64,000 nt of DNA from assembly GCA_045652815.1 (NCBI GenBank), contig JAZOLH010000011.1, positions 1 through 64,000 of the forward strand, written 5' to 3'. Below are positions 8,622 to 16,623 of the stretch, one piece after another; within the stretch, counting starts at the first letter, position 1, and the number at the start of each line of letters is the position of its first letter. Below the pieces are notes generated by a model. That model saw only the letters and a program-made list of their open reading frames with translations. It was not told the origin of the DNA and searched no databases. The position numbers and the translations under genes were made by a program. Source of the stretch: UMGS755 sp045652815. Its GTDB lineage: Bacteria > Bacillota > Clostridia > UBA1381 > UBA9506.

Positions 8622-9032
8622 TTATTGTTCGTTATTTAAAAACTGTTCCAACATTTCGGCCGCGTAGCCGACCAGTTCGTTACAGCTTTTAGCATCTTTA
8701 TTTTCGGCAATCTGCGCTAACAGATCACGACACTGGTCAGAACCATTAGCGTTTGCAAATAACGCTGTTAATGCACGTGCCTGTTGATATGTATTTGCCT
8801 TTTCTGCCGGCGTGGGGGGCGTTGCTGCATCAGAAACAAGACCCAGCACCATCAGTGCGCCTGTTAGAGCGCCGCAAGTGTTTTTAACACCCATACCGCT
8901 GCCGAAGGGCAGAGTGAGTTTTGCGGCTTCGGTAAAACCGAGACCGATGTCATCGGCAAAGGCAAGCAAAACAGACTGGGCACAGTTATAACCTTCTTTA
9001 TGAAATGCCATGGCTTTTTCTCGTTTTGTCAT
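8622..9032 (-). CDS. C_GCAxxG_C_C family (putative redox) protein
   Basis: This 136-residue protein shows the family signature: GYNCAQSVL at residues 14-22, GMGVKNTCGALTGALMVLG around residues 48-66, and spaced C-terminal cysteines (SDQCRDLL, SCNELVG). The cysteines suggest metal or Fe-S binding, but no function is established. It is the first gene of the operon, 19 bases ahead of the PIG-L gene, with AAGGAGG before its ATG and a strong promoter upstream. Confidence 0.88.
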   Translation of the reverse strand: MTKREKAMAFHKEGYNCAQSVLLAFADDIGLGFTEAAKLTLPFGSGMGVKNTCGALTGALMVLGLVSDAATPPTPAEKANTYQQARALTALFANANGSDQCRDLLAQIAENKDAKSCNELVGYAAEMLEQFLNNEQ

Positions 9033-9082
9033 CAGTTTTGCCTCCTTTTTCGTTAGTTTTTTGGAAAATAAATCTACTTATA

Positions 9083-9111
9083 ATTATATACCTAAAAATG
9101 GGGGTTGTGAA
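9083..9111 (-). promoter_or_regulatory. Sigma-A promoter of the C_GCAxxG / PIG-L / NagB-like operon
   Basis: On the minus strand TTCACA (one mismatch to consensus), a 17-base spacer and a perfect TATAAT end about 50 bases before the ATG at 9032. Confidence 0.75.
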
Positions 9112-9149
9112 TGGGTTTTGGGGCGGGAAAATGAGAAAAAAGGGGGGAT

Positions 9150-9199
9150 TGACACCTCATCCGTCACCTGCGGTGACACCTTCCCCTCAAGGGGAAGGC
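9150..9199. repeat. Dispersed palindromic repeat (CTCATCCGTCACC family)
   Basis: The element has two nested palindromes: GTCACC-TGC-GGTGAC and CCTTCCCCT-CAA-GGGGAAGG. The same family occurs as a facing pair at 48646-48777 in this window, so it is a genomic dispersed repeat. Confidence 0.75.
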
Positions 9200-9243
9200 T
9201 TGCGGACCGTCGAGACAGCAATCGCTACGAATCTTGCATAGCG

Positions 9244-9343
9244 GGGAAGAAAAAACTAAAAGACACCGTTAATCTGATTGGAAATCAAAAAAGAGATCCA
9301 GTGCGGCAGACAATGCTGCCGGACAGAAGAACGGTGTCTTTAA
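9244..9343 (-). ncRNA. Candidate stand-alone small RNA, three-way-junction fold
   Basis: On the minus strand a 12-bp closing stem AAAGACACCGTT / AACGGTGTCTTT (9330-9341 with 9259-9270) encloses two hairpins: CGGCAG-CATTGT-CTGCCG and GATT-TCC-AATC. The 3' arm of the closing stem runs into TTAGTTTTTTC, a terminator-like U tract. A near-perfect sigma-A promoter (9349-9377) places the transcript start within a few bases of the first stem base, so the whole transcript would be about 90-100 nt. No open reading frame fits, and the next minus-strand gene has its own promoter. I do not recognise it as a known RNA family. Confidence 0.55.
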
Positions 9344-9348
9344 TATTA

Positions 9349-9377
9349 AGTATACTAGATTCTATATAAATTGTCAA
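9349..9377 (-). promoter_or_regulatory. Sigma-A promoter of the candidate small RNA
   Basis: Perfect TTGACA, 17-base spacer and TATACT on the minus strand; the -10 box ends seven bases before the first stem of the candidate RNA. Confidence 0.8.
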
Positions 9378-9393
9378 GAGGGACAATCCCTCC

Positions 9394-9435
9394 GCCCCTA
9401 TGGGGCACCTCCTAATGCACAAGGGAGGTTTTTTT
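9394..9435 (+). terminator. Repeat-derived hairpins with T tract
   Basis: GCCCC-TAT-GGGGC is followed by ACCTCC / GGAGGT and seven T. It overlaps the thiT stop codon but has the U tract on the opposite strand, where no gene ends. It is more likely a dispersed repeat copy than a working terminator for a known gene. Confidence 0.4.
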
Positions 9436-10063
9436 ATACTAATTTTGCCTTGGAGAGGGCTTTATAGATGATGGGGGTAAAGATGGCGGTGATGATGATT
9501 TCGGGAAGCATATAGGTGCCGTTATAGAACACGGAATAAATCCAAGAAAGAGATGCGCCGGAGAAAGTGTTCATAATGGATGCCCCGATGGCGTAAAAAC
9601 CCTCCTGGGTGAAGAACCATTCGGCCCAAGCGCCGAAGAAGATAGCGCCGGAAATGATGTGGGTGATGTAGCGCAGAGCGAGAGCCAAGATGCTGCCGAG
9701 GCAGATGGCCACCCCATCGTTTTTAATTTTGTTTTTGAAGACGCCGCCGAAACCGAGGACGGTATATGCCACAACATAGTCTAGCAGGCAGACGATGATG
9801 GCGTGCCAGAGAATCATCTGGCTATCGCCGGGCAGGAAAAAAGCGGTGACGGTTTTGAGCCCTAACAGCATTTGCAGAAGACTGAAAATGAATGCCGAGA
9901 AAAGTCCCCAAGAAGTTCCATAGCAATAGGCGATAATCACGATGGGCATCATGGATGCGATGGTGATACCGCCGCCAAAAGGCAACTGGAACGGTTGGAA
10001 GATGGACAGGGCGGTGGCTACAGCAATGAGCATAGCCGTGGTGACGAGACGTTTGGTTTTCAT
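9434..10063 (-). CDS. thiT: Energy-coupled thiamine transporter substrate-binding subunit ThiT
   Basis: This 209-residue membrane protein has about six hydrophobic segments and the ThiT hallmark region FGGGITIASMMPIVIIAYCYGTSWGL near residues 27-52, with WAEWFFTQEGFYAI later. ThiT is the S-component that binds thiamine and works with the shared ECF energising module, which is not in this window. The ATG at 10063 is chosen because AAAGGAGG lies seven bases ahead; upstream in-frame codons fall in the riboswitch leader. The TPP riboswitch confirms the substrate. Confidence 0.95.
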   Translation of the reverse strand: MKTKRLVTTAMLIAVATALSIFQPFQLPFGGGITIASMMPIVIIAYCYGTSWGLFSAFIFSLLQMLLGLKTVTAFFLPGDSQMILWHAIIVCLLDYVVAYTVLGFGGVFKNKIKNDGVAICLGSILALALRYITHIISGAIFFGAWAEWFFTQEGFYAIGASIMNTFSGASLSWIYSVFYNGTYMLPEIIITAIFTPIIYKALSKAKLV

Positions 10064-10115
10064 AGAAATTCCTCCTTTGTTTTGAGGATTCTGCCGAGGA
10101 GTGTTTTTTGAGCAA

Positions 10116-10150
10116 CAAAAAAACGGAAACAGCCTCGGGGCTATTTCCGC
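10116..10150 (-). terminator. Expression-platform terminator of the TPP riboswitch
   Basis: GCGGAAA-AGCC / GGCT-TTTCCG with a CCGA loop is followed by seven U on the minus strand, between the aptamer and thiT. TPP binding would favour it and stop transcription. Confidence 0.88.
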
Positions 10151-10164
10151 AAAAGTGCACTCTG

Positions 10165-10249
10165 AAATATTCCCTACGTTGGCATTATCCAAATCAGGTT
10201 ACGGGTCGAAGCAAAACTTCCTCTCAGCCTTTTGGGCTCCCCGATATTT
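10165..10249 (-). promoter_or_regulatory. TPP riboswitch aptamer controlling thiT
   Basis: Read on the minus strand, the conserved aptamer elements appear in order: GGGGAGCC, GGCTGAGAGGAAG, CGACCC, AACCTGATTTGGATAATGCC and AACGTAGGGAA. The outer stem is AAATAT / ATATTT. This is the standard thiamine pyrophosphate sensor and it sits directly ahead of a terminator and a thiamine transporter gene. Confidence 0.96.
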
Positions 10250-10262
10250 ATTTGACGAGATT

Positions 10263-10291
10263 ATTGTAACACTACTTTTGTTTTTTGTCAA
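10263..10291 (-). promoter_or_regulatory. Sigma-A promoter of the thiT leader
   Basis: TTGACA, 17-base spacer and TACAAT on the minus strand, ending 13 bases before the riboswitch. Confidence 0.85.
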
Positions 10292-10389
10292 CAGAATTTA
10301 CAAATTTTTTCATTTTGTGATTACTTTTGCAATTTGCATTTTGGGAAAGTTTTACGTGGTAGGCTATTACCAACGCAGGAGGTGAATTT

Positions 10390-11835
10390 GTGCAGGATAT
10401 AAAACAGATGATGGGTCACTATGTGAGCCTGTTGCTTTCAGAACCATCGGAAACGGTGGGAGCGATGACGGAGGAAACGGATAATGCCATGGCCATTGCC
10501 AGAGCACTGGTGGAAAAGGCCAAGATGGGCGATTTACAGTCCATTAAAGAGGTGCGGAATCTGGTGGAGATGGAGACAGAATCGGAGGAAAAGTCCTTTG
10601 AGATGCCTGCGCGGATGCTGACGGAAAAATACTTTTCTGTTTGGCAGGATATTCGCCGAGGCGGACATACGGAATACGTGATTTACGGTGGGCGTGGTAG
10701 TGCAAAATCCACTTTTGTGAGTTTGATGGTGCTGGATATTTTGCTTGCAAAACCTATGCTCCACGCGGTGCTTTGCAGGCGGGTAAAAGAAACTCTCCGA
10801 GACAGCGTGTTCGCCCAGATGAAGTGGGCGATTGGGGAGCTTGGGCTTGCATCTGAGTTTGAGTGTCGGGTGAACCCCATGGAAATTATCTATAAAAAGA
10901 CGGGGCAGAAAATTTATTTTCGTGGGGCCGATGACCCTGCGAAACTGAAGTCTATCAAAGTGCCTTTTGGGTACATTGGGGTTTTATGGTTTGAAGAACT
11001 GGACCAGTTTTGCGGCGAAGAAGAAATCAGAAGCATTGAGCAATCGGTGATTCGTGGCGGGGATGAGGCCTATATTTTCAAGTCTTTTAATCCGCCGAAG
11101 ACCATGGGCAACTGGGCCAACCAATTTGTGCGGGTGCCGAAAGAAAGCAGGCTTTTATGTCAGAGCAGTTATTTGGACATTCCGCCGGAGTGGCTGGGAA
11201 AAGTGTTTTTGGAAGAGGCGGCGCACTTAAAAGAAGTAAATCCCGCGGCTTACGAGCACGAATATGGCGGCGTACCTAATGACGAGGGTGGCAGCGTTTT
11301 TACAAACCTGACCCTAAGGGAGATTACGGATAGCGAAATCAGAAGTCTCGACAGGATTTATAACGGGATTGACTGGGGTTGGTATCCTGACCCTTTTCGT
11401 TTTCACAGAATGGGATTTTTGCCTGCGGAGCGGAAGTTGATTATTTTTGATGAAATCAGCGGTCATAAATTGCCTAATCGCGAGATTGGGCGGCTGATAC
11501 GGGCTAAAGGCATTGGTGCGCAGGATAAAATCATTGCAGATTCCGGCGGGGAAGGGCCAAAGTCTATAGCGGATTTGCGTGAAACGGGACTTTCGGTGAA
11601 ACGTGCGAAAAAGGGGCCGGGGAGCGTGGCTTATTCGATGAAATGGCTTTCGTCCCTTTCGGAGATTGTGATTGACCCTGTGCGATGTCCTTGCGCAGCA
11701 AAAGAATTTTTGGAATATGAATATGAAACTACGGAGGCAGGCGAAGTTGTCAGCGGATATCCCGACAGGGATAATCATTCCATTGATGCGGTGCGCTATG
11801 CTCTGGAGGATATTTGGAGGAGGAGAGGCAAATGA
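10390..11835 (+). CDS. Phage terminase large subunit (PBSX-type) with N-terminal extension
   Basis: This 481-residue DNA-packaging motor starts at GTG after AGGAGG. The ATPase has Walker A GGRGSAKS at residues 100-107 and Walker B VLWFEELDQ near residue 198. The C-terminal nuclease half shows IDWGW near 324, IIADSG near 381 and DNHSIDAVRYAL near 461. About 75 helical residues precede the usual start of the family domain. No separate small subunit gene exists here, so this extension might carry part of that role (inference). It overlaps the portal start by four bases. Confidence 0.9.
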   Translation: MQDIKQMMGHYVSLLLSEPSETVGAMTEETDNAMAIARALVEKAKMGDLQSIKEVRNLVEMETESEEKSFEMPARMLTEKYFSVWQDIRRGGHTEYVIYGGRGSAKSTFVSLMVLDILLAKPMLHAVLCRRVKETLRDSVFAQMKWAIGELGLASEFECRVNPMEIIYKKTGQKIYFRGADDPAKLKSIKVPFGYIGVLWFEELDQFCGEEEIRSIEQSVIRGGDEAYIFKSFNPPKTMGNWANQFVRVPKESRLLCQSSYLDIPPEWLGKVFLEEAAHLKEVNPAAYEHEYGGVPNDEGGSVFTNLTLREITDSEIRSLDRIYNGIDWGWYPDPFRFHRMGFLPAERKLIIFDEISGHKLPNREIGRLIRAKGIGAQDKIIADSGGEGPKSIADLRETGLSVKRAKKGPGSVAYSMKWLSSLSEIVIDPVRCPCAAKEFLEYEYETTEAGEVVSGYPDRDNHSIDAVRYALEDIWRRRGK

Positions 11836-13190
11836 CAGATTTTGAAACAAGTAATTTTTTAATGGTGAAACACATTGAGCAGGCACTGGGCAAAGAGGTG
11901 CTTATTTCCGATGCAATGAGCCGGGCAATGGTGCTTTGGGATCAGATGTATCGCGACTGTGCGCCCTGGAACAATGAGACGGTGAAAAGTATGAACTTAG
12001 CATCAGCCATTGCCTGTGAACTGGCTTGCCAGTCTACGCTTGACTTTAATGCGACGGTTTGGGGCAGTGCGCGAGCAGAAGCCATCAACGAGGGCGTTTT
12101 TAAAGAGGTTTTGGCAAACATCAGGTTATGGATGGAATATGCCTGTGCCGGTGGCGGTGTTGTTTTAAAACCCTATCCTGAGAAGAAACGTTTGGCGGTG
12201 GAATATGTTCTGCCTAACCGATTTTTCCCTTTGGCTATGAATAGCCGCGGAGAAGTGGTATCAGCGGTTTTTCTGGACAGATTGCGCTATCAGGGCAAAC
12301 TTTACAACCGACTGGAAGAACATATTTTAGATGATGCGGGTGTGACTGTTCGAAACTATGCGTTTTGCGGTGGCGGTTTTTGGGGGTTGGGTAAACCCGT
12401 TCCTTTATCAGACGTGCCCCAGTGGGCAAATCTGGCGGAAAGCGTGACTTTGCCCGGACTTTCTAAACCCCTATTTTCATACCTGAAGATGCCTATGGCC
12501 AATGTGATTGAGCCGGGTTCGCCTTTAGGTGTTTCCGTTTTTGCACGTGGCGTTCCTATGATTAAAGAGGCAGATTTTCAGTTCTCAAGACTCATGTGGG
12601 AATATGAAGGCGGTGAACTTGCCATTGATGCATCGGTGGATGCGCTTATGCTGGAAAACGGGGATATGAAGATGCCTGCCTTATCTAAACGATTGTTCCG
12701 TGCGTTAGATATTGATGCGGGAGATAGCGACTTATACAGCATTTTTGCGCCGACACTTCGTGATGGTTCTTACCTGAGTGGACTCAATGAAATTTTGATT
12801 CGCATTGAAGATTTGTGCGGTTTGGCACGTGGTACTCTTTCTAACATCAACAGCTCCGCCAGAACTGCAACGGAGATGAAACTGCTTCGTCAGCGCTCTT
12901 ATGCCACTGTGACGGATATTCAGAAGGCGCTTCAAAAAGCGCTTGCTGATTTGGTGGAGGGTTTTGACCATCTGGCAACAATTTTCAATCTGCTGCCTGC
13001 AGGTGAATGTTATGTGAATTTTGAATTTGATGACAGTACCGTTACCGACAGAGGCACACAATTTGAGGAAATGCTGAAACTGGTGAAAGATGGCGTGATG
13101 CACAAATGGGAAATGAGAACCTGGTATTTAGGTGAAACAGAGGATCAGGCAAAGGAAAAACTTGCGGCGGTTTCGGCGCAGGAGGAATAA
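11832..13190 (+). CDS. Phage portal protein (SPP1 gp6-like)
   Basis: The 452-residue product follows the terminase in an ATGA overlap. Its layout fits SPP1-type portals: an N-terminal wing (IACELACQSTLDFNATVWGS), a central region with SPLGVSVFARGVPMIKEAD, and a helical C-terminal part with LARGTLSNINSSARTATEM, the segment usually seen as TATEV before the long stem helix. It would form the dodecameric DNA channel at the head vertex. The ATG at 11832 has GGAGG eight bases upstream. Confidence 0.85.
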   Translation: MTDFETSNFLMVKHIEQALGKEVLISDAMSRAMVLWDQMYRDCAPWNNETVKSMNLASAIACELACQSTLDFNATVWGSARAEAINEGVFKEVLANIRLWMEYACAGGGVVLKPYPEKKRLAVEYVLPNRFFPLAMNSRGEVVSAVFLDRLRYQGKLYNRLEEHILDDAGVTVRNYAFCGGGFWGLGKPVPLSDVPQWANLAESVTLPGLSKPLFSYLKMPMANVIEPGSPLGVSVFARGVPMIKEADFQFSRLMWEYEGGELAIDASVDALMLENGDMKMPALSKRLFRALDIDAGDSDLYSIFAPTLRDGSYLSGLNEILIRIEDLCGLARGTLSNINSSARTATEMKLLRQRSYATVTDIQKALQKALADLVEGFDHLATIFNLLPAGECYVNFEFDDSTVTDRGTQFEEMLKLVKDGVMHKWEMRTWYLGETEDQAKEKLAAVSAQEE

Positions 13191-13362
13191 AAACTTGTCT
13201 TTGGAGGGTAGACGGTAAACAACTCCTAAATACCGCCTGCATCGGCGGAATAGAAATAGACAGCGCAGGGCAGGACTGGCTGCCGTGGGTGTCATAAGGC
13301 GTGTACCATGGGCACGAAAGAAGCACCTTTAAAACAAGGAAAGCGCTAAAGGAGGAAATGTA

Positions 13363-13962
13363 ATGAAAGAGGTTTTGAAAAATCTGTACGGTGATGCTGT
13401 AACCGAGGAAACTCTGGCAACATTTTGCGAGGAACTGGGCAAACGCTTTGTTTCTAAAGCGGACTTTAATCACAAAAGTGAAGAACTGAAAAATCTGCGC
13501 GAAGAACATGAACGCGTGATGGCGGAGAATGTTTCAGCGGAGGAAACACAGGCGGAACTTTTGCGCCTGCAAAATGCTCTGCAGGAAGAAAAAGAACGCC
13601 ATGAAAGAGAATTTGCCGACTTTGTTAAAAACGAGCAGGAGAAGGAATTTCAGGCGGCTTTGGCACGTGAATTATCCGCTTTTGGTGCGCGCAATCTGAC
13701 AGCGGTTAAATCTCTGCTTGATATGGACAGGATTTCCCTGGAAAACGGTACACTCAGTGGGCTTTCTGAGCAGGTTTGGGAACTGAAGAAGGAGAACGAC
13801 TTTTTGTTCGATGATACAGAAAAAATGCTTCAGTTTATTCGCCCGGCCGCTAAGGGCTCTCAGGAAATGAGTCCGGAGGATTTTCAAAAGATGGGGTACA
13901 TGGAACGACTGAAAATGAAGAAAGAACAGCCGGAACTGTACCAGATGATGAAACAGAAATAA
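13363..13962 (+). CDS. Phage scaffold / minor structural protein GP20-like
   Basis: This 199-residue, strongly charged protein is largely coiled coil (residues ~35-90, repeated EE/KE heptads), with a LTAVKSLLDMDRISLENG motif typical of GP20 scaffolds and a polar C-terminus ending MKMKKEQPELYQMMKQK. Such proteins guide capsid assembly and leave the head. It lies directly before the capsid gene, as expected. RBS AAAGGAGG. A 172-base gap separates it from the portal gene, where a minor head protein is often found. Confidence 0.85.
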   Translation: MKEVLKNLYGDAVTEETLATFCEELGKRFVSKADFNHKSEELKNLREEHERVMAENVSAEETQAELLRLQNALQEEKERHEREFADFVKNEQEKEFQAALARELSAFGARNLTAVKSLLDMDRISLENGTLSGLSEQVWELKKENDFLFDDTEKMLQFIRPAAKGSQEMSPEDFQKMGYMERLKMKKEQPELYQMMKQK

Positions 13963-13976
13963 CAGGAGGATAACAA

Positions 13977-15011
13977 ATGGCAACTTATTTAAATTTTCCC
14001 TTTGATGAGGAAGTTTTTGTGCAGAGTTGGGAAGCAGCGCCCGACCCGACAAAAACCGCAATGATTGATAGCGGCGCAATGGTGGAAGATGCGCTGATTG
14101 CATCCAGAATTCAGGCGGATGGCGGCCTTTACACCATTCCTTTTTACAGCGTTTTAGACGGTGCGCCCGATAACTATGACGGTGCAACCGACATTACCGC
14201 ATCCGAGGCGGCAGGCGGCAGCCAGACCGGTGTTGTGTACGGCAGAGGCAAGGGTTTTACCGCTCGTAACTTTGCGGCAGAACTTTCCGGCGCTGACCCG
14301 ATGAACCACATTGCAGGTACCATCGGCAAATACTGGGCGAAACAGAGACAGAACACTCTGCTCTCTATTCTGCAGGCAATTTTCGGCATTTCCGGCTCTT
14401 CCGGCAATGCAAAGAAATGGAAGGAAACTCATACTGTTGACTTATCTTCCAAAACTGCAAGCCCTTACACCATTGGCGCTACTGACTTAAATGATCTGGC
14501 AACTCTGGCGCTGGGTGATAACAAAAATCTGTTCTCTCTGGCGATTATGCATTCTAATGTTGCGAAGACTTTAGAAAATCTGCAGATGCTGGATTACTGG
14601 AAGTACACCGATGCTAACGGTATTCAGAGACCTGCGGCACTGGCTTCTGTGAACGGTTTTACCGTTATTATTGACGACGGTGTTCCCACGGCAGCAGTAG
14701 GCGGCTCAGGCGAGAACAAAGACCTGACAACTTACACCACCTACCTGTTAGGTGAAGGTGCGATTCGTACCGCTCGCGGTAAGGTGGAAGTGCCTGCGGA
14801 AGTGTATCGTGATCCTGCTAAAAATGGCGGTCAGGATACCTTATATACCCGTATTCGTGAGACCATTCATCCCAATGGCTTCTCCTTTACTGCACCTACA
14901 TCCGGCTGGACCAACAGCCCCACCGATGCACAGCTTTCTGCAAGTGCTAACTGGTCTGTGGCATATGATCCCAAAGCGATTCCCATTGCAAGACTGATTA
15001 CCAACGGTTAA
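13977..15011 (+). CDS. Phage major capsid protein
   Basis: The 344-residue product is placed between scaffold and connector genes. It reads like an HK97-fold coat protein of the group that pairs with GP20 scaffolds: RIQADGGLYTIPFYSVLDG near residue 42, GFTARNFAAELSGADPMNHIA near residue 93, a central SLAIMHSNVAKTLENLQMLDYW, and a C-terminal IRETIHPNGFSF. No protease domain is fused or adjacent, in keeping with scaffold-driven assembly. RBS CAGGAGG. Confidence 0.88.
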   Translation: MATYLNFPFDEEVFVQSWEAAPDPTKTAMIDSGAMVEDALIASRIQADGGLYTIPFYSVLDGAPDNYDGATDITASEAAGGSQTGVVYGRGKGFTARNFAAELSGADPMNHIAGTIGKYWAKQRQNTLLSILQAIFGISGSSGNAKKWKETHTVDLSSKTASPYTIGATDLNDLATLALGDNKNLFSLAIMHSNVAKTLENLQMLDYWKYTDANGIQRPAALASVNGFTVIIDDGVPTAAVGGSGENKDLTTYTTYLLGEGAIRTARGKVEVPAEVYRDPAKNGGQDTLYTRIRETIHPNGFSFTAPTSGWTNSPTDAQLSASANWSVAYDPKAIPIARLITNG

Positions 15012-15021
15012 TAAGCCGAAA

Positions 15022-15045
15022 CTCCGGGGCATTTTTGCCCCGGAG
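15022..15045 (+). terminator. Hairpin after the capsid gene (no U tract)
   Basis: A 9-bp stem CTCCGGGGC-ATTTTT-GCCCCGGAG lies 10 bases past the capsid stop. It lacks a U tract, so it may lower downstream transcription or protect the abundant capsid mRNA rather than stop transcription fully. Confidence 0.45.
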
Positions 15046-15065
15046 CTATGTCAGGAGGGATGAGT

Positions 15066-15398
15066 TTGTTAATAGCGGATTACACATTTTACAAAGACGT
15101 TTATGGCGGCAACGAACTGCCTGAGGAAGTTTTCTCTCTGTTTGTCAGACGAGCATCGGTGCTTCTCGGCAATATGATGCGTGCTGAGGCAGATAAGATG
15201 GAAGACGATGCGATGAAACTTTTGCTTTGCGAAATTTGTGACAGTTTGTACCGTCAGGACAGACGACAGGGTATCAGTCGGGAAAGTCTGGATGGCTATG
15301 ATGTGAGTTATTGCGATGAGGCTTCTCTTGAAATCAGACAGTTGGTCCGTCGTCATTTAGGTGATAGCGGCATTCTGTACAGGGGGCGACGCCTGTGA
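15066..15398 (+). CDS. Phage head-tail connector (gp6-like)
   Basis: This ~110-residue protein has the small helical layout of gp6/gp15-type connectors (YGGNELPEEVFSLFVRRASVLLGNMM and a long second helix). The TTG at 15066 is six bases after GGAGGG and is preferred; ATGs at 15048 and 15060 lie before or against that RBS. It overlaps the next gene by four bases. Confidence 0.7.
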   Translation: MLIADYTFYKDVYGGNELPEEVFSLFVRRASVLLGNMMRAEADKMEDDAMKLLLCEICDSLYRQDRRQGISRESLDGYDVSYCDEASLEIRQLVRRHLGDSGILYRGRRL

Positions 15399-15679
15399 AC
15401 ATGACAGATCGTGTGTTTGTTCGTCCTGCAGGCGGTGGAGAGACCTTCGTTATAGACGGAATACATGTCGTTTCGACAGTGGGCTATACGCCTGACAGAA
15501 CGGGTGCCGCCGCGGCGGGAGAAATCCGTTTGCGGATTCCCGCTTGTAAGCAGGTGACGCTGCGCCTTGGTGATTTGGTGAGCCGAGATGAGAAAGTTTG
15601 GTTTTCTGTTTGCGAGATTCGGAACAACGAAGTGGCAGGCAGCGGTCTTTCTCATTGCAAGGTCATTGGCAGACGATAG
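15395..15679 (+). CDS. Phage head-tail joining protein candidate
   Basis: A 94-residue beta-rich protein (FVIDGIHVVSTVGYTPDRTG, LRLGDLVSRDEKVWFSVCEI). Its position between the connector and the tail terminator fits a stopper or minor capsid protein. Family recognition from sequence alone is weak. Start is GTG 15395 or ATG 15401; no strong RBS, so it may rely on translational coupling through the GTGA overlap. Confidence 0.55.
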   Translation: MNMTDRVFVRPAGGGETFVIDGIHVVSTVGYTPDRTGAAAAGEIRLRIPACKQVTLRLGDLVSRDEKVWFSVCEIRNNEVAGSGLSHCKVIGRR

Positions 15680-15689
15680 GAGGCAGATT

Positions 15690-16073
15690 ATGTTTGAAAC
15701 GATGGTTGCGTTTTTGCGCACATGCCCCGTTTTGCAAAATATACAGGCGAATTTTCTGGGCGATACAGCCGGAGATATGAGTCTGCAGGCTGTTTCTGCC
15801 AAACCGATTGTATATCGCTATACAGATGGGAGCAGTTTGCGACAGTTTTTGTTTGTGATTTCTTCAAAAGAAGAGGCCTTTCCGGTAGTGGCGGCTGACG
15901 AATTTTATGAAAACGTGACTGCTTGGCTGGAAAGTCATCTGCCTGAACTTACCGACGGAAAAGTGGCACAGAAAATTGAAGTGACAAAAACAGCGGCTGT
16001 GGCAGAACGGGATTATACAGGATTACGATATGAACTGACCTGTCGGTTGGTTTACTATCAAAAAGGAGAGTGA
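15690..16073 (+). CDS. Phage tail-terminator / minor capsid-like protein
   Basis: A 127-residue protein with the alpha/beta pattern of tail-completion proteins (MVAFLRTCPVLQNIQANFLG, YRYTDGSSLRQFLFVISSKEEA, LTCRLVYYQKGE). The ATG at 15690 has TAGGAGG eight bases upstream; the reading frame extends further 5' but without an RBS. Assignment rests mainly on gene order just ahead of the tail-tube gene. Confidence 0.65.
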   Translation: MFETMVAFLRTCPVLQNIQANFLGDTAGDMSLQAVSAKPIVYRYTDGSSLRQFLFVISSKEEAFPVVAADEFYENVTAWLESHLPELTDGKVAQKIEVTKTAAVAERDYTGLRYELTCRLVYYQKGE

Positions 16074-16078
16074 CAGGG

Positions 16079-16570
16079 ATGAATAAAATTGTTAAACGAA
16101 GTGATAAACTGGCGTTCTTTGGCGTTATCGATGCTGAAGGCAAGGTTACATATCACAGAATGAAGGGCTTTAACGAAATTGCGACCAAGAAAAGCCCCAT
16201 TGAATATTCAAGACAGTATGTTGATCAGGAGTTTGAACAGTCAGATGTTGTGGGTTACAGCCCCAGCATTTCATACTCTTTTGACCAGTTTTCCGATAAC
16301 GCAGTTCACAATGATTTAGTGGATATTGCAGACAAGGAACTGGTTGGTATGGAGGCAGTTCGCTCCATTATTATGGTGGATCTTTCCCGTGTTGATCATA
16401 GCGGCAGTTGTCCTGCTGTGAAAAGGGAATTTTCCGTAATCTGTGACAGCGAGGGTAATTCCATGGAAGCCTACACATATAGCGGCACCTTAAAAGTGAA
16501 AGGTGAGAAAGTGTTTGGCTCTGCGGTGAGCAGTGACGATTGGGAAACCTGTAGTTTTACAGAAGCGTAA
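16079..16570 (+). CDS. Phage major tail (tube) protein
   Basis: This 163-residue protein fits the tail-tube family: IEYSRQYVDQEFEQSDVVGYSPSISYSFDQF near residue 38, then DKELVGMEAVRSIIMVDLSR, and a C-terminal FTEA. It would polymerise into the tail shaft. The ATG at 16079 lies eight bases after AAGGAGAG. A hairpin (CTGCCGCAG-GTTT-CTGCGGCAG) follows the stop. Confidence 0.8.
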   Translation: MNKIVKRSDKLAFFGVIDAEGKVTYHRMKGFNEIATKKSPIEYSRQYVDQEFEQSDVVGYSPSISYSFDQFSDNAVHNDLVDIADKELVGMEAVRSIIMVDLSRVDHSGSCPAVKREFSVICDSEGNSMEAYTYSGTLKVKGEKVFGSAVSSDDWETCSFTEA

Positions 16571-16623
16571 GCTAAAAACACTCTGCCGCAGGTTTCTGCG
16601 GCAGGGTGGAAGGAGACTGGAGA

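Noticed and set aside
9244..9343. Bacterial SRP RNA or T-box leader
   Set aside because: The SRP tetraloop region (GGAAGGAAGCAGC-like) and the T-box core (GGTGGNACC) are absent.
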